Assembly (NCBI RefSeq): GCF_009867135.1
Contig: NZ_CP047226.1
Location: 434,001 to 498,000 of the forward strand
DNA length: 64,000 nt
From: Moraxella osloensis
GTDB taxonomy: Bacteria > Pseudomonadota > Gammaproteobacteria > Pseudomonadales > Moraxellaceae
Direction of reading: 5' to 3'
Shown here one piece after another: positions 51,462 through 59,558 of this stretch. Made by a program: the position numbers and the translations under genes. The notes beneath the pieces are model-generated. The model ran no database searches, was not told the DNA's origin, and worked only from the letters and a program-made list of their open reading frames with translations. Each line of letters begins with the position of its first letter. The stretch's first letter is position 1.

Positions 51462-52310
51462 ATGTCAGAACTTAACGCGATAGCCGCCAATTTATCTAGC
51501 AACGTTACGATTGACACCGTGGTCGTCGCTGCAGGCATTGGCAAACGTTTTGGGAGCCAGATGCCAAAACAGTACACCCATATTGGCGGTCAGACGGTGC
51601 TCCAACACAGCATAGCCGCGCTAAGTAAAGTCCAGCAACTAAGCACTTGCTATTTGGTAATTTCTGAAGAAGACGCGATTGCCAAAACACTGGGCTTTAG
51701 CATGCCAATTGAGTGGGTGATAGGCGGCAAAGAGCGAATGAATTCGGTGTTTAACGCCGTGCAAACGATTTGGCAAAAATATCAAAATCCGTTGAGTGAC
51801 AAGACCTTCAAGGACCACGCCTTCAATGACAAAGCCTTCAGTGAAAAAGCTAGTCATCATGCGTATGATAATCATTGGGTGCTGATTCATGATGCTGCGC
51901 GTCCTTGTGTCAATCCGAGCGATATAGAAAAATTGATCACACAGACCACGCAGCAATTTTTGCAACAGTCGCAGCAAGAGCATGGGCAGGAGTCGGCGGG
52001 TGGCTTATTAGCAGTACCGGTACGCGATACGGTCAAACAAATCATCCATGCACAAGACAAAGTATTGGCACAAAAGACGCTTGATCGCAGTCAGTTGTGG
52101 TTAGCACAAACCCCGCAGATTTTTCCATTGGCAACATTGTATGATTATCTAATCCAAGCCATTGAGCAAACGATTGCGTTTACCGATGAAGCCAGTTTAT
52201 TTGAGCATTTTGGCAAACAGCCGTTATTGGTGGAAGGCAGTCATAGCAATATCAAACTGACTTTTCCAGAGGATTTGCAGTTTGCGGAGGTGTATTTGGC
52301 AAAACCTTAG
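51462..52310 (+). CDS. ispD: 2-C-methyl-D-erythritol 4-phosphate cytidylyltransferase
   Basis: IspD activates methylerythritol phosphate with CTP in isoprenoid synthesis. It has 282 residues, longer than the E. coli 236. The nucleotide-binding loop is VVVAAGIGKRFGSQMPKQY; later segments are LIHDAARPCV, GGLLAVPVRDTVKQI and QTPQIFPLATLYDYL. The additional length is an N-terminal extension plus an insertion around residues 108-135, encoded by four 15-bp tandem units (51798-51857). Confidence 0.93.
   Translation: MSELNAIAANLSSNVTIDTVVVAAGIGKRFGSQMPKQYTHIGGQTVLQHSIAALSKVQQLSTCYLVISEEDAIAKTLGFSMPIEWVIGGKERMNSVFNAVQTIWQKYQNPLSDKTFKDHAFNDKAFSEKASHHAYDNHWVLIHDAARPCVNPSDIEKLITQTTQQFLQQSQQEHGQESAGGLLAVPVRDTVKQIIHAQDKVLAQKTLDRSQLWLAQTPQIFPLATLYDYLIQAIEQTIAFTDEASLFEHFGKQPLLVEGSHSNIKLTFPEDLQFAEVYLAKP
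51798..51857 (+). repeat. 15-bp tandem repeats inside ispD
   Basis: Four consecutive 15-bp units encode DKTFK, DHAFN, DKAFS and EKASH. The first three share the ...CCTTCA... core; the fourth is degenerate. The reading frame is kept. They lie just before the conserved HDAARP motif. Confidence 0.8.
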
Positions 52311-52413
52311 CAAAAATGGCTTGGTAACAAATTGAGGTGATAGCTAAAAAGTGCATAACAAAAAAAGCGCACGAGCAAAAAACGGCAAAGAGAATTTATA
52401 AAGCTACAAAAAC

Positions 52414-52446
52414 AAAAAAGCCATACTACATTAGCATGGCTTTTTA
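52414..52446. terminator. Bidirectional terminator between ispD and tRNA-Glu
   Basis: AAAAAAGCCAT pairs with ATGGCTTTTT across an 11-nt loop. It serves the tRNA (-) and possibly ispD (+). Confidence 0.75.
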
Positions 52447-52478
52447 ACTGTATTTTTTAGCGTTAACACTAAAAAAAT

Positions 52479-52554
52479 TGGCGTCCCCACGGGGATTCGA
52501 ACCCCGGTTACCGCCGTGAAAGGGCGATGTCCTAGGCCTCTAGACGATGGGGAC
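52479..52554 (-). tRNA. tRNA-Glu (anticodon TTC)
   Basis: A 76-nt cloverleaf on the minus strand. It begins GTCCCCATCGTCTAGAGGCC; the anticodon loop is CTTTCAC with anticodon TTC, complementary to 52518-52520. The T arm is CCGGGGTTCGAATCCCCG, and the gene ends GGGGACGCCA with CCA encoded. The sequence is close to E. coli tRNA-Glu. Confidence 0.97.
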
Positions 52555-52619
52555 ACTAGCACGCTTAAGTTGATAGCGTGACCTCGACCGCTTTCACCGT
52601 TAATGTCGAAGTGGAGCGT

Positions 52620-52648
52620 ATAATATATATTTTTATTTTTGCCGTCAA
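52620..52648 (-). promoter_or_regulatory. Sigma-70 promoter of tRNA-Glu
   Basis: On the minus strand TTGACG (52648-52643) and TATTAT (52625-52620) are separated by exactly 17 bp and followed by a GC-rich ACGCTCC discriminator. The tRNA begins about 60 bp downstream. Confidence 0.7.
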
Positions 52649-52784
52649 CTGTTTTTTATGTAATTTTTTATATTTTTAACAATTAGCCCACGATAGGGTG
52701 GCTCAAGATGGTTGATAGAACAGCATGACAAGCGCATTAGACAACTAATGCGCTTAGCGTGTTGCTAAACATTTGACGCCATGG

Positions 52785-52970
52785 TTATGAGTGATTATTT
52801 TGATGCGACTCAGTTGTTGTGTGAGCATGCGTCGTATGAGATTGCGGCGGCAGATTAGCGGCTTTATTTTTTAAGTGATAGCGAATCCAGCAATGGGTTA
52901 CGATGCTAATCACAATCGATAAACTGATAAAACCCAAAATAGTCATCCAAATATTCATTTGTACGCCCAT
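52785..52970 (-). CDS. Small membrane protein with His-rich tail
   Basis: A 61-residue protein: a transmembrane helix at about residues 6-28 (WMTILGFISLSIVISIVTHC), then a short basic stretch and a tail with six histidines in HTTHAHTTTESHQNNHS. AAGGAG at good spacing supports the ATG at 52970. The His/Thr tail could bind a divalent metal, but this is inference. It stands alone between tRNA-Glu and the ornithine decarboxylase gene. Not in a family I recognise. Confidence 0.6.
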   Translation of the reverse strand: MGVQMNIWMTILGFISLSIVISIVTHCWIRYHLKNKAANLPPQSHTTHAHTTTESHQNNHS

Positions 52971-53301
52971 AGTGATCTCCTTTTCTTTTATCACCTTTTT
53001 TTATCAAGTGGCATTAGCTTTTATCAAATATTGTTCATATTTAGTGTAGCAGGTCTGGTTAACAGTATTGAGCCATTCACGTAATGATGTGTGGTAGCGA
53101 TGTTACTGGCTATTTTGCTTGTGCCAATCGTGGTATGAAATAGCGGTAGCAAATAGAAAATAAGCAGCGATACTTTTTTCGCACTTTAGGCTAGTTTTAC
53201 GTTACTATTCATCTTTTCAACCGCTTATTTTATCAATGCCATTTTATGACAATGATTATGGCGTTTTAGCAACTGACACGGTTGCAGCAAGGAAAATAAT
53301 T

Positions 53302-55455
53302 ATGAAAGTAGTCATCAGTGATGGCATCGAATACGCCTTAAATCTTAATTATCGTACCATCGATATTGAATCGACCGACTATACCAATATTGCAGCAATT
53401 GTAGTCACGATGACAGACTTGCCGCGTGTGTATCAAGATATTGAAGATTTGGGTTTTGCCATTCCGATATTTGTGGCGATCAAATATGGTGATGTAGTGC
53501 CTGATGAATGGCTACCCAATGTGTATGGTGTGTTAGAGCTGGCAGATGATCAAAAGTTTTATAACGGACAATTGGTCAATGCGGCGGCGGCGGATTACAT
53601 CGCCACGCTCGATCCGCCTTTTTTCCAAGCCTTGATGGACTACACCGACTATGGCAATGCGGCGTTTGACTGTCCTGGGCACCAAGGCGGACAGTTTTTT
53701 CGTAAGCATCCTTCGGGCAGACGCTTTTATTTATACTTTGGGGAAACGCTATTTCGTGCCGATTCCTGTAATGCCGATGTCCGTCTCGGCGATTTGCTAA
53801 TTCATGAAGGACCAGCTTTTGAGGCACAAGCCCACGCGGCGAAAGTTTTTAATGCGGATAAAACCTACTTTGTGCTCAACGGCACTTCCTCTTCCAATAA
53901 AATTGCGATTGGTGCCTTAGTGGCGCATGGTGATTTGGTGCTGTTTGACCGTAACAATCACAAATCTGTGTACCAAGGCGCCTTAACCATGGCAGGTGGT
54001 ACGCCTGTGTATTTAGAGACCGACCGCAATGCTTATGGTTTGATTGGCGGCATTCCCGCCCATTGTTTTGAGGAAGCCGAAATCCGTGAGCGTATTCGTG
54101 AAGTTGCGCCCGACAAAGCCGATGATGCCCGCCCATTTCGCTTGGCGGTAATTCAGCTGGGCACGTATGATGGAACTATTTATAACGCCCGCCAAGTGGT
54201 AGATCGCATCGGGCATCTGTGTGACTATATTTTGTTTGACAGTGCTTGGGTGGGTTATGAGCAGTTTATCCCGATGATGCGTGATTGCTCACCTCTGCTG
54301 CTTGAGCTCGGTGAAAATGATCCTGGAATTTTGGTCACCCAATCGGTACACAAGCAACAAGCGGGCTTTTCTCAAGCCTCACAAATCCATAAAAAAGATA
54401 ACCATATCAGCGGGCAAGCCCGTTATGTCAATCATAAACGCTTTAACAACTCGTTTATGATGCACGTGTCGACTTCGCCGTTTTACCCGTTGTTTGCCTC
54501 ACTCGATGTCAATGCCAAAATGCATGAAGGAAAAGCCGGTCAGCGCATGTGGCATGAGTGTGTCATCGGCGGTATCGAAGCACGTAAAATGCTGCTAGAC
54601 ACTTGTACCATGATTTTGCCGTTTGTTCCGCCTACAGTAGATGGGCAAGCTTGGCAAGACTACGATACTGAAACCATTGCCCATGATATTCGTTTTTTCC
54701 GCTTTGAGGCAGGGGCGCGTTGGCATGATTTTCAGCATTATGCCGATGACCAATACTTTATCGATCCCTGTAAACTACTACTGACCACGCCAGGCATTGA
54801 TATGCAAACCGGTGAGTATGAAGCGACAGGGATTCCTGCCGCGATTTTGGCGCATTATCTGCGTGAAAGCTCGGTCATTCCAGAAAAAGCCGATTTAAAC
54901 TCGATTTTATTTTTACTGACGCCTGCCGAAACCTTGGCAAAATTCCAGCACTTGGTCGCCCGTATTGTCAGTTTTGAAAAGCACATTCGCGAAAACAGCC
55001 CCGTCACCCAGGTGTTACCGACACTGGCTAAGGCATATCCGCAGTACCGCAAACTCACTATTAATGAGCTTTGCCAACTGATGCATAACTTCTATGCCAA
55101 GCATCAGCTGAACAAACGACAAAAACAAATGTTTGAGCGCGAACATCGTCCCAAGGTTGCTATAAGCGCGTTTGATGCCCATAACGCCTTTATCCGTAAT
55201 GAGGTCGAGCTGGTATCGCTGCACGACATCAAAGGCAGAATCGCCATGGAAGGTGCACTACCGTATCCACCAGGGGTGTACTGTATTGTACCTGGGGAAG
55301 TGTGGGATGGGGCTGTGCTGGACTACTTCTTGGCATTGCAAGAAGGGGTTAATCGCTTGCCAGGCTTTGAACCAGAAGTGCAGGGCGTGTACTGGGAGTA
55401 TGACGACCAAGGTAAAAAGATTGCCTATGCCTACGTCTTAAAACAGTCTCACTAA
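53302..55455 (+). CDS. speC: Ornithine decarboxylase (PLP-dependent, fold III, SpeC/SpeF type)
   Basis: A 717-residue decarboxylase making putrescine from ornithine. An N-terminal flavodoxin-like wing domain is followed by the PLP domain. The Schiff-base lysine lies in TQSVHKQQAGFSQASQIHKKD, and PGHQGGQFFRKHP, LNGTSSSNKIAIGAL, FDSAWVGYEQFIPMM and HVSTSPFYPLFASLD are near-identical to enterobacterial SpeC/SpeF. I chose the ATG at 53302 for its AAGGAAAATAATT leader; an upstream ATG at 53236 has none. No putrescine antiporter (potE) gene is adjacent, favouring a biosynthetic role. Confidence 0.9.
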   Translation: MKVVISDGIEYALNLNYRTIDIESTDYTNIAAIVVTMTDLPRVYQDIEDLGFAIPIFVAIKYGDVVPDEWLPNVYGVLELADDQKFYNGQLVNAAAADYIATLDPPFFQALMDYTDYGNAAFDCPGHQGGQFFRKHPSGRRFYLYFGETLFRADSCNADVRLGDLLIHEGPAFEAQAHAAKVFNADKTYFVLNGTSSSNKIAIGALVAHGDLVLFDRNNHKSVYQGALTMAGGTPVYLETDRNAYGLIGGIPAHCFEEAEIRERIREVAPDKADDARPFRLAVIQLGTYDGTIYNARQVVDRIGHLCDYILFDSAWVGYEQFIPMMRDCSPLLLELGENDPGILVTQSVHKQQAGFSQASQIHKKDNHISGQARYVNHKRFNNSFMMHVSTSPFYPLFASLDVNAKMHEGKAGQRMWHECVIGGIEARKMLLDTCTMILPFVPPTVDGQAWQDYDTETIAHDIRFFRFEAGARWHDFQHYADDQYFIDPCKLLLTTPGIDMQTGEYEATGIPAAILAHYLRESSVIPEKADLNSILFLLTPAETLAKFQHLVARIVSFEKHIRENSPVTQVLPTLAKAYPQYRKLTINELCQLMHNFYAKHQLNKRQKQMFEREHRPKVAISAFDAHNAFIRNEVELVSLHDIKGRIAMEGALPYPPGVYCIVPGEVWDGAVLDYFLALQEGVNRLPGFEPEVQGVYWEYDDQGKKIAYAYVLKQSH

Positions 55456-55613
55456 ATTTGATTGACAGGCTTTGATTGAAAAAACCTAATGCTTGATAAA
55501 CTCAGTCGCTTGATTGTGTTTATCGCTTTTAGAATTTTTGCAGCAGTAACCAATGGCGCAAAAATTGGTCTGTATAGATTGCTCTGTATAGATAGGTGCG
55601 GTGTTATTTAATT

Positions 55614-55632
55614 AAATGATAATCATTATTAT
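55614..55632 (+). promoter_or_regulatory. Fur-box-like element upstream of the PepSY gene
   Basis: AAATGATAATCATTATTAT closely matches the Fur consensus (GATAATGATAATCATTATC). It lies about 60-80 bp upstream of the PepSY-family start codon, a typical promoter position. Confidence 0.7.
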
Positions 55633-55692
55633 TTACATTCTCAATCTATTATTGGATAATGACGGCTTAATTTTTTAAGAGGCAGTCAAACA

Positions 55693-56205
55693 ATGACAAT
55701 GAAAGATTTTCGTATCTACATGAGGCTTGGGCACCGCTATGTTGGATTCTTTATGGTTGGCATTATGCTGGTCTATTCGCTAAGTGGCATGTTGCTGGTA
55801 TTTCGCGATACTGATTTTTTAAAATCTTCAAAAACTGTCAAGCAAGTCGTGGCAACCAATCTTGATGAGAAAAATTTAGCCAAAACCCTAAAAATGAAAA
55901 ACATCGATTTTAGGGAGCAGCAGGGCGATATACAGCTTTTTAAAGATGGACAGTACAATACTAAAACCGGTGAGGTGACTTATACTAGCAAAAAACTGCC
56001 TGTGGTATTGGATAAAATGGTGAACTTTCATAAAGCGCCCTCTAAAGGTAGCATGGGTGGGCTGAATGTATTGTTTGGCTTGAGTTTATTGTTTTTTGTG
56101 GTATCAAGTTTATTTTTATTCACCCCAAGTTCCAAAATTTTTAAGCGTGGCTTGGCATTTGTGGCGGTGGGAGCGATTATGTCGGTGATTTTGCTGCTGT
56201 TGTAA
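55693..56205 (+). CDS. PepSY-associated transmembrane protein
   Basis: A 170-residue membrane protein. The first helix (residues 14-37, GHRYVGFFMVGIMLVYSLSGM) matches the start of PepSY-associated membrane proteins, which often accompany siderophore or haem uptake. A PepSY-like periplasmic part follows (about 40-115), then two C-terminal helices (about 120-170). The preceding Fur-type box suggests iron repression. It stands alone; no TonB receptor is adjacent in the window. Confidence 0.78.
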   Translation: MTMKDFRIYMRLGHRYVGFFMVGIMLVYSLSGMLLVFRDTDFLKSSKTVKQVVATNLDEKNLAKTLKMKNIDFREQQGDIQLFKDGQYNTKTGEVTYTSKKLPVVLDKMVNFHKAPSKGSMGGLNVLFGLSLLFFVVSSLFLFTPSSKIFKRGLAFVAVGAIMSVILLLL

Positions 56206-56306
56206 ATAAACCTACTAACAAGCTTAGTAGGGTAGCGCCTTATGGCATAAACCCGATTTTCATATTGGTGTAATATTGGGCGTAATAGCTACGCTGCCAT
56301 CAATTC

Positions 56307-56334
56307 ACCGAGATGGCTTCACCGAGATGGCTTC
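56307..56334. repeat. 14-bp tandem duplication at the 3' end of trpG
   Basis: ACCGAGATGGCTTC occurs twice in direct succession, ending 3 bp before the trpG stop codon. No terminator was seen in this gap between the convergent PepSY and trpG genes. Confidence 0.8.
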
Positions 56335-56337
56335 ACC

Positions 56338-56979
56338 TCAGTTTTGCCACAAAAAGTTTTTCAGCAGCATTTTGGCGCCTTCGGTGGCGAAGGATTCTGG
56401 GTGATATTGCACCCCTTGAATCGGATAGTCACGGTGGCGAATGCCCATGATTTCATCGCCTGCTAGACTGGCATCTTTGAGGTTTTTATCACTATGTTGC
56501 TCACTAGATACCACACTGGTCACTACCAAACACTCGGGGAGTGAGGCGGCGTCGACCATCAGTGAATGATAACGCATGATGTCAAGCTGCTGTGGTAAAC
56601 CTTGATACACGCCTTGACCATCGTGGCGAATCGGTGACGTCTTGCCATGCATGGGCACATTGGCTCGCACCACTTGACCACCAAAAAAATGCGCAATCCC
56701 CTGCATGCCAAGACACACGCCTAGCAGCGGTATGGTTTTGCCAAGCTCAGTAATGACGTCACCACACACGCCAAAATACGCAGGGTCATCGGGCGAGCCA
56801 GGACCGGGGGAGATGATAATGCGGTCAGGATTCATGGCTTGGATATCCGCTAAGCTAATCTCATTATTGCGTTTGACAATCACATTAAAAGGTTGATTGT
56901 CTGCGGCTAAAATCTCACCAATATATTGGTATAGGTTAAAGGTAAAAGAATCGTAGTTATCAATAATTAAAACTTGCAT
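56338..56979 (-). CDS. trpG: Anthranilate/aminodeoxychorismate synthase glutamine amidotransferase
   Basis: A 213-residue class I glutamine amidotransferase: LIIDNYDSFTFNLYQYIGE at the start, IISPGPGSPDDP, the catalytic Cys in LLGVCLGMQGIAHFFGG, and the His-Glu in GVQYHPESFATEG. An insertion of about 20 residues lies in VVSSEQHSDKNLKDASLAGD. It supplies ammonia to the chorismate-using subunit. It lies 128 bp downstream of trpE on the same strand. The same subunit is often shared with PabB; the neighbouring TrpE and TrpR-like genes favour tryptophan synthesis. Confidence 0.88.
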   Translation of the reverse strand: MQVLIIDNYDSFTFNLYQYIGEILAADNQPFNVIVKRNNEISLADIQAMNPDRIIISPGPGSPDDPAYFGVCGDVITELGKTIPLLGVCLGMQGIAHFFGGQVVRANVPMHGKTSPIRHDGQGVYQGLPQQLDIMRYHSLMVDAASLPECLVVTSVVSSEQHSDKNLKDASLAGDEIMGIRHRDYPIQGVQYHPESFATEGAKMLLKNFLWQN

Positions 56980-57107
56980 AGTCAACTCTAAAAATAGGTT
57001 ATGGCTGTTATTCTAAATGTTTAAAATACTGCTGATATCCCTTGCTATCATGCCAATCCATCATAACCCTTGTCTGTATTAAGCTATCGTTATGATTAAA
57101 AACTAGC

Positions 57108-58520
57108 TTACGACACTGGCGCAAAATTGGACAGTACAACTTTCATCGCAGACAGTTTTCGTACGATTTCTTCATATTCGTCTTCAGGATTGGAATCATA
57201 CACATTGCCACCGCAAGTTTGCGCATACGCTTTTTCGCCATTGATAAATAGCGAGCGAATCGGGATAGCAAAAATACAATCCCCATTAAAACAAAACTGA
57301 CCAAGTGCGCCACCGTAAGCGCCGCGACCATCGGGTTCGAGCGTATTTATAATTTTCATCGCTTCAATTTTGGGTGCACCCGATAGCGTGCCTGCGGGAA
57401 AATTACTGGCAAGCGCGGTGAACATATCATGATTAGGGTCAAGAATACCGACGATTTCACTGGAGATATGCTGGACATGTGAAAAGCGCTTGATATCCAT
57501 TAAGTTACGCACTTTTACCGTTCCAAAGCGTGCCACCCGCCCGATATCATTACGATGTAAGTCCACCAACATATTATGTTCGGCGATTTCTTTGGGGTCA
57601 TTGAGCAAGGCGCGCGCTAATTGGCGATCTTCGGTCTCATCCTTGCCGCGTTTGGTGGTGCCCGCCAGTGGGAAGGTTTCCATCTCACCATTGCGCAATC
57701 GGAACAACAACTCAGGCGATGCGCCAATGATTTTTTGGGCGCCAAATTTGACATAGTACATATGCGGTGACGGGTTGACTTCGCGCAGTTTACTATAAAT
57801 TGGCATGGTATCGCCTTGGATGCGATAATGCGACTTGAAACCCACTTCACACTGAAAAATCAGCCCAGCTTTAATGTCTTCTTTGACTTTCATCACCGCT
57901 GCCGCATGTTGCTCGCGGTTCATCCCATCGCCTAAATGTTCAGCAATTGGCTGGGTATAGTCAGGCGAAATAGCATTCAATAATGACTTGATTTCGTCAA
58001 TACGATTGCTTTGGTGGTCGGTATCGTAATAATAATAAAAAATTTCACCGGTCATCTTATCAAGGCTTAACCCATCTAAGTACACCCCGAATTTGAACGG
58101 CTCGAAATCATCACTGGTTTGAATATTAAGGGTCGGCTCAAAAAAATTGACACTATCAAATCCCAAAAAACCCACCAATCCGCCAGTATGGCTACGTGAA
58201 ATCACATGTTGTGGGGTGATGTCGCGCAGTAGTTGGTAAGGATTGTCACAGGTATAATCCGTGCTTTCCCCCGTGCGATTGTTGGTGATAGTCAAGGTAT
58301 GGCGATCTTTTGCCAACACCGTCATCGCAGGGTCAAAGCCGATGGCATGATGACGTGAGATATAGCTTTCTTCGCCCAACGATTCCAGTAAAAAACAGGT
58401 AGCGTATTTAGCTTCGATGCGTTTAAAGAGTTCAAAAAAATCAATGTCTTGTGCAAGTTTAATCAGGCTTGGTTTGCTGGCAAGGGCGATTTTGGGTGGT
58501 TTGGCGTGAGTAGTCATCAT
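57108..58520 (-). CDS. trpE: Anthranilate synthase component I
   Basis: A 470-residue chorismate-binding enzyme. The LLES motif in CFLLESLGEESYISRHHAIG is the tryptophan feedback site of TrpE. Catalytic parts are FPLAGTTKRGKDETEDRQLA, LVDLHRNDIGRVARFG, FPAGTLSGAPKIEAMKII and QTCGGNVYDSNPEDEYEEI. The loop GLIFQCEVGFKSHYRI deviates from the usual IFQ-V-x-S-Q form. It starts at the right end of seven 16-bp tandem repeats that extend over its ribosome binding site. A TrpR-like operator lies further upstream. Confidence 0.85.
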   Translation of the reverse strand: MMTTHAKPPKIALASKPSLIKLAQDIDFFELFKRIEAKYATCFLLESLGEESYISRHHAIGFDPAMTVLAKDRHTLTITNNRTGESTDYTCDNPYQLLRDITPQHVISRSHTGGLVGFLGFDSVNFFEPTLNIQTSDDFEPFKFGVYLDGLSLDKMTGEIFYYYYDTDHQSNRIDEIKSLLNAISPDYTQPIAEHLGDGMNREQHAAAVMKVKEDIKAGLIFQCEVGFKSHYRIQGDTMPIYSKLREVNPSPHMYYVKFGAQKIIGASPELLFRLRNGEMETFPLAGTTKRGKDETEDRQLARALLNDPKEIAEHNMLVDLHRNDIGRVARFGTVKVRNLMDIKRFSHVQHISSEIVGILDPNHDMFTALASNFPAGTLSGAPKIEAMKIINTLEPDGRGAYGGALGQFCFNGDCIFAIPIRSLFINGEKAYAQTCGGNVYDSNPEDEYEEIVRKLSAMKVVLSNFAPVS

Positions 58521-58631
58521 AGTGTCTTAAATTTATAGTGTCCTAAATTTACAGTATCTTAAATTTACAGTATCTTAAATTTACAGTATCTTAAATTTAT
58601 AGCGGCTTAAATTTACCCTATCTTAAATTTT
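58520..58631 (-). repeat. Seven 16-bp tandem repeats in the trpE leader
   Basis: Seven consecutive 16-bp units (plus-strand core CTTAAATTTA) run from the trpE start codon upstream. Three central units are identical (CAGTATCTTAAATTTA); the outer ones vary by one to five bases. They cover the position where the ribosome binding site of trpE must be. There are no spacers, so this is a simple tandem array. Confidence 0.9.
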
Positions 58632-58640
58632 AATTAATGT

Positions 58641-58667
58641 TTCAGTGTTCTAGTATGATGATACATT
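58641..58667 (-). promoter_or_regulatory. Putative TrpR-type operator upstream of trpE
   Basis: A 27-bp element begins TTCAGTGTTCTAGTAT and ends TGATACATT, with an imperfect palindromic GTAT...ATAC centre. It matches 59139-59165, upstream of the trpR-like gene, in 25 of 27 positions. Shared by these two genes only, as far as I see, it is a good operator candidate. CTAGTA also occurs in the E. coli trp operator. Confidence 0.65.
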
Positions 58668-58804
58668 GTAATCAGATTAACCCCTGCTTGCAACTCTTTT
58701 ATGGCATGCCAGTTATTTTCTCACTGATTTTCATCATCCTTCTAAGCACTCTAAAGTATGCTACTGTGATGGGCTTATTTACGCTTGAAGCCATTATCAC
58801 AAAT

Positions 58805-59101
58805 TTATAGGTTCAAATGACTCAGATTTGGCAATAATTGGTTGATATCATGTTGACCATACGCTTTGGCGCCCCGTGATACGGTTGCAATGCCCACCCC
58901 CAAGCGCTCAGCGATTTCGCGTTGTGGTAGCGCTTGCTGAAACAAGGCAAAAATCTGAATGCGGTTGGCGATTTCTTTTTGTTCTTTTTCAGTCAGGAGC
59001 GCTGCCAAAATTTCGTGGATAAAGTCACTATCATCGTTTTGGCTCAGTAGCTCAACCAAATAATCATAGGCGGGTAGGGATGATGGCGAAGTGTGCGGCA
59101 T
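58805..59101 (-). CDS. trpR: TrpR-like transcriptional repressor
   Basis: A 98-residue helix-turn-helix protein similar to TrpR in layout: LAALLTEKEQKEIANRIQIF corresponds to the dimer helices, then ALPQREIAERLGVGIATVSRGAKAY to the DNA-binding helix-turn-helix (the E. coli equivalent contains GAGIATITRG). It probably binds tryptophan as corepressor. A longer frame to 59191 is open, but the start at 59101 gives the usual TrpR size. A copy of the shared operator lies 38-64 bp upstream, suggesting autoregulation. Confidence 0.88.
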   Translation of the reverse strand: MPHTSPSSLPAYDYLVELLSQNDDSDFIHEILAALLTEKEQKEIANRIQIFALFQQALPQREIAERLGVGIATVSRGAKAYGQHDINQLLPNLSHLNL

Positions 59102-59558
59102 AGTAGGTTTTTTAAGTAAAAGATGACAAGTAAAGCATTTCAGTGTTCTAGTATAGTGATACATTTTACGGCGTTTAGCAAGTGAACTCAATCGATTTTT
59201 ATCCCTTTAGAAAACTAAAGAGGTGCGAGGAATGGTTACTTTTGATTACAAAAGCGCAAATAACTGAATATTTAATCAAAGCTTAGTCGACACAAAGTCG
59301 CTTTAGCGAGGTTATATAATGTGGTTATAATAGAATTGCTTAGTCAAAAATCTAAGTGAGTTTATTAATTATAAATAATGACTATCAATCATAATTTTTA
59401 TAACCGCGCCGTTGTCTTTGGTTATTGTGTAGCAGTCTTAATGGGCAATTAAGAATGTGCAGTTAAGGTCAATGTCAAAAGGTAGCAGCGCGGTTTAAAG
59501 AGTTAGCTAACGCTAATGTTATTCAATACTAATCTTATTCAAAATAGGGCACTTCATT
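59102..59558. other. Divergent intergenic region between trpR and oleate hydratase
   Basis: No gene was seen in these 457 bp. They contain the trpR operator (see separate entry) and two TATAAT hexamers at 59315-59320 and 59326-59331 reading right, plausible -10 boxes for oleate hydratase, though 230 bp from its start. Confidence 0.5.
59139..59165 (-). promoter_or_regulatory. Putative TrpR-type operator upstream of trpR
   Basis: Second copy of the 27-bp element, differing from the trpE copy only by AG for GA in the centre. It lies 38-64 bp upstream of the trpR start. Confidence 0.65.

Noticed and set aside
52730..52755. Strong hairpin AAGCGCATTAG / CTAATGCGCTT as terminator of the His-rich gene
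   Set aside because: No T tract follows on either strand. It may be a processing or stability element, but I do not call it a terminator.
58520..58631. Possible CRISPR-like array
   Set aside because: The 16-bp units are directly adjacent with no spacers and no cas genes are present, so it is a simple tandem repeat.
58520..58805. Trp leader peptide/attenuator upstream of trpE
   Set aside because: I found no short reading frame with clustered Trp codons and no terminator-antiterminator pair; regulation by a TrpR-type operator explains the region better.
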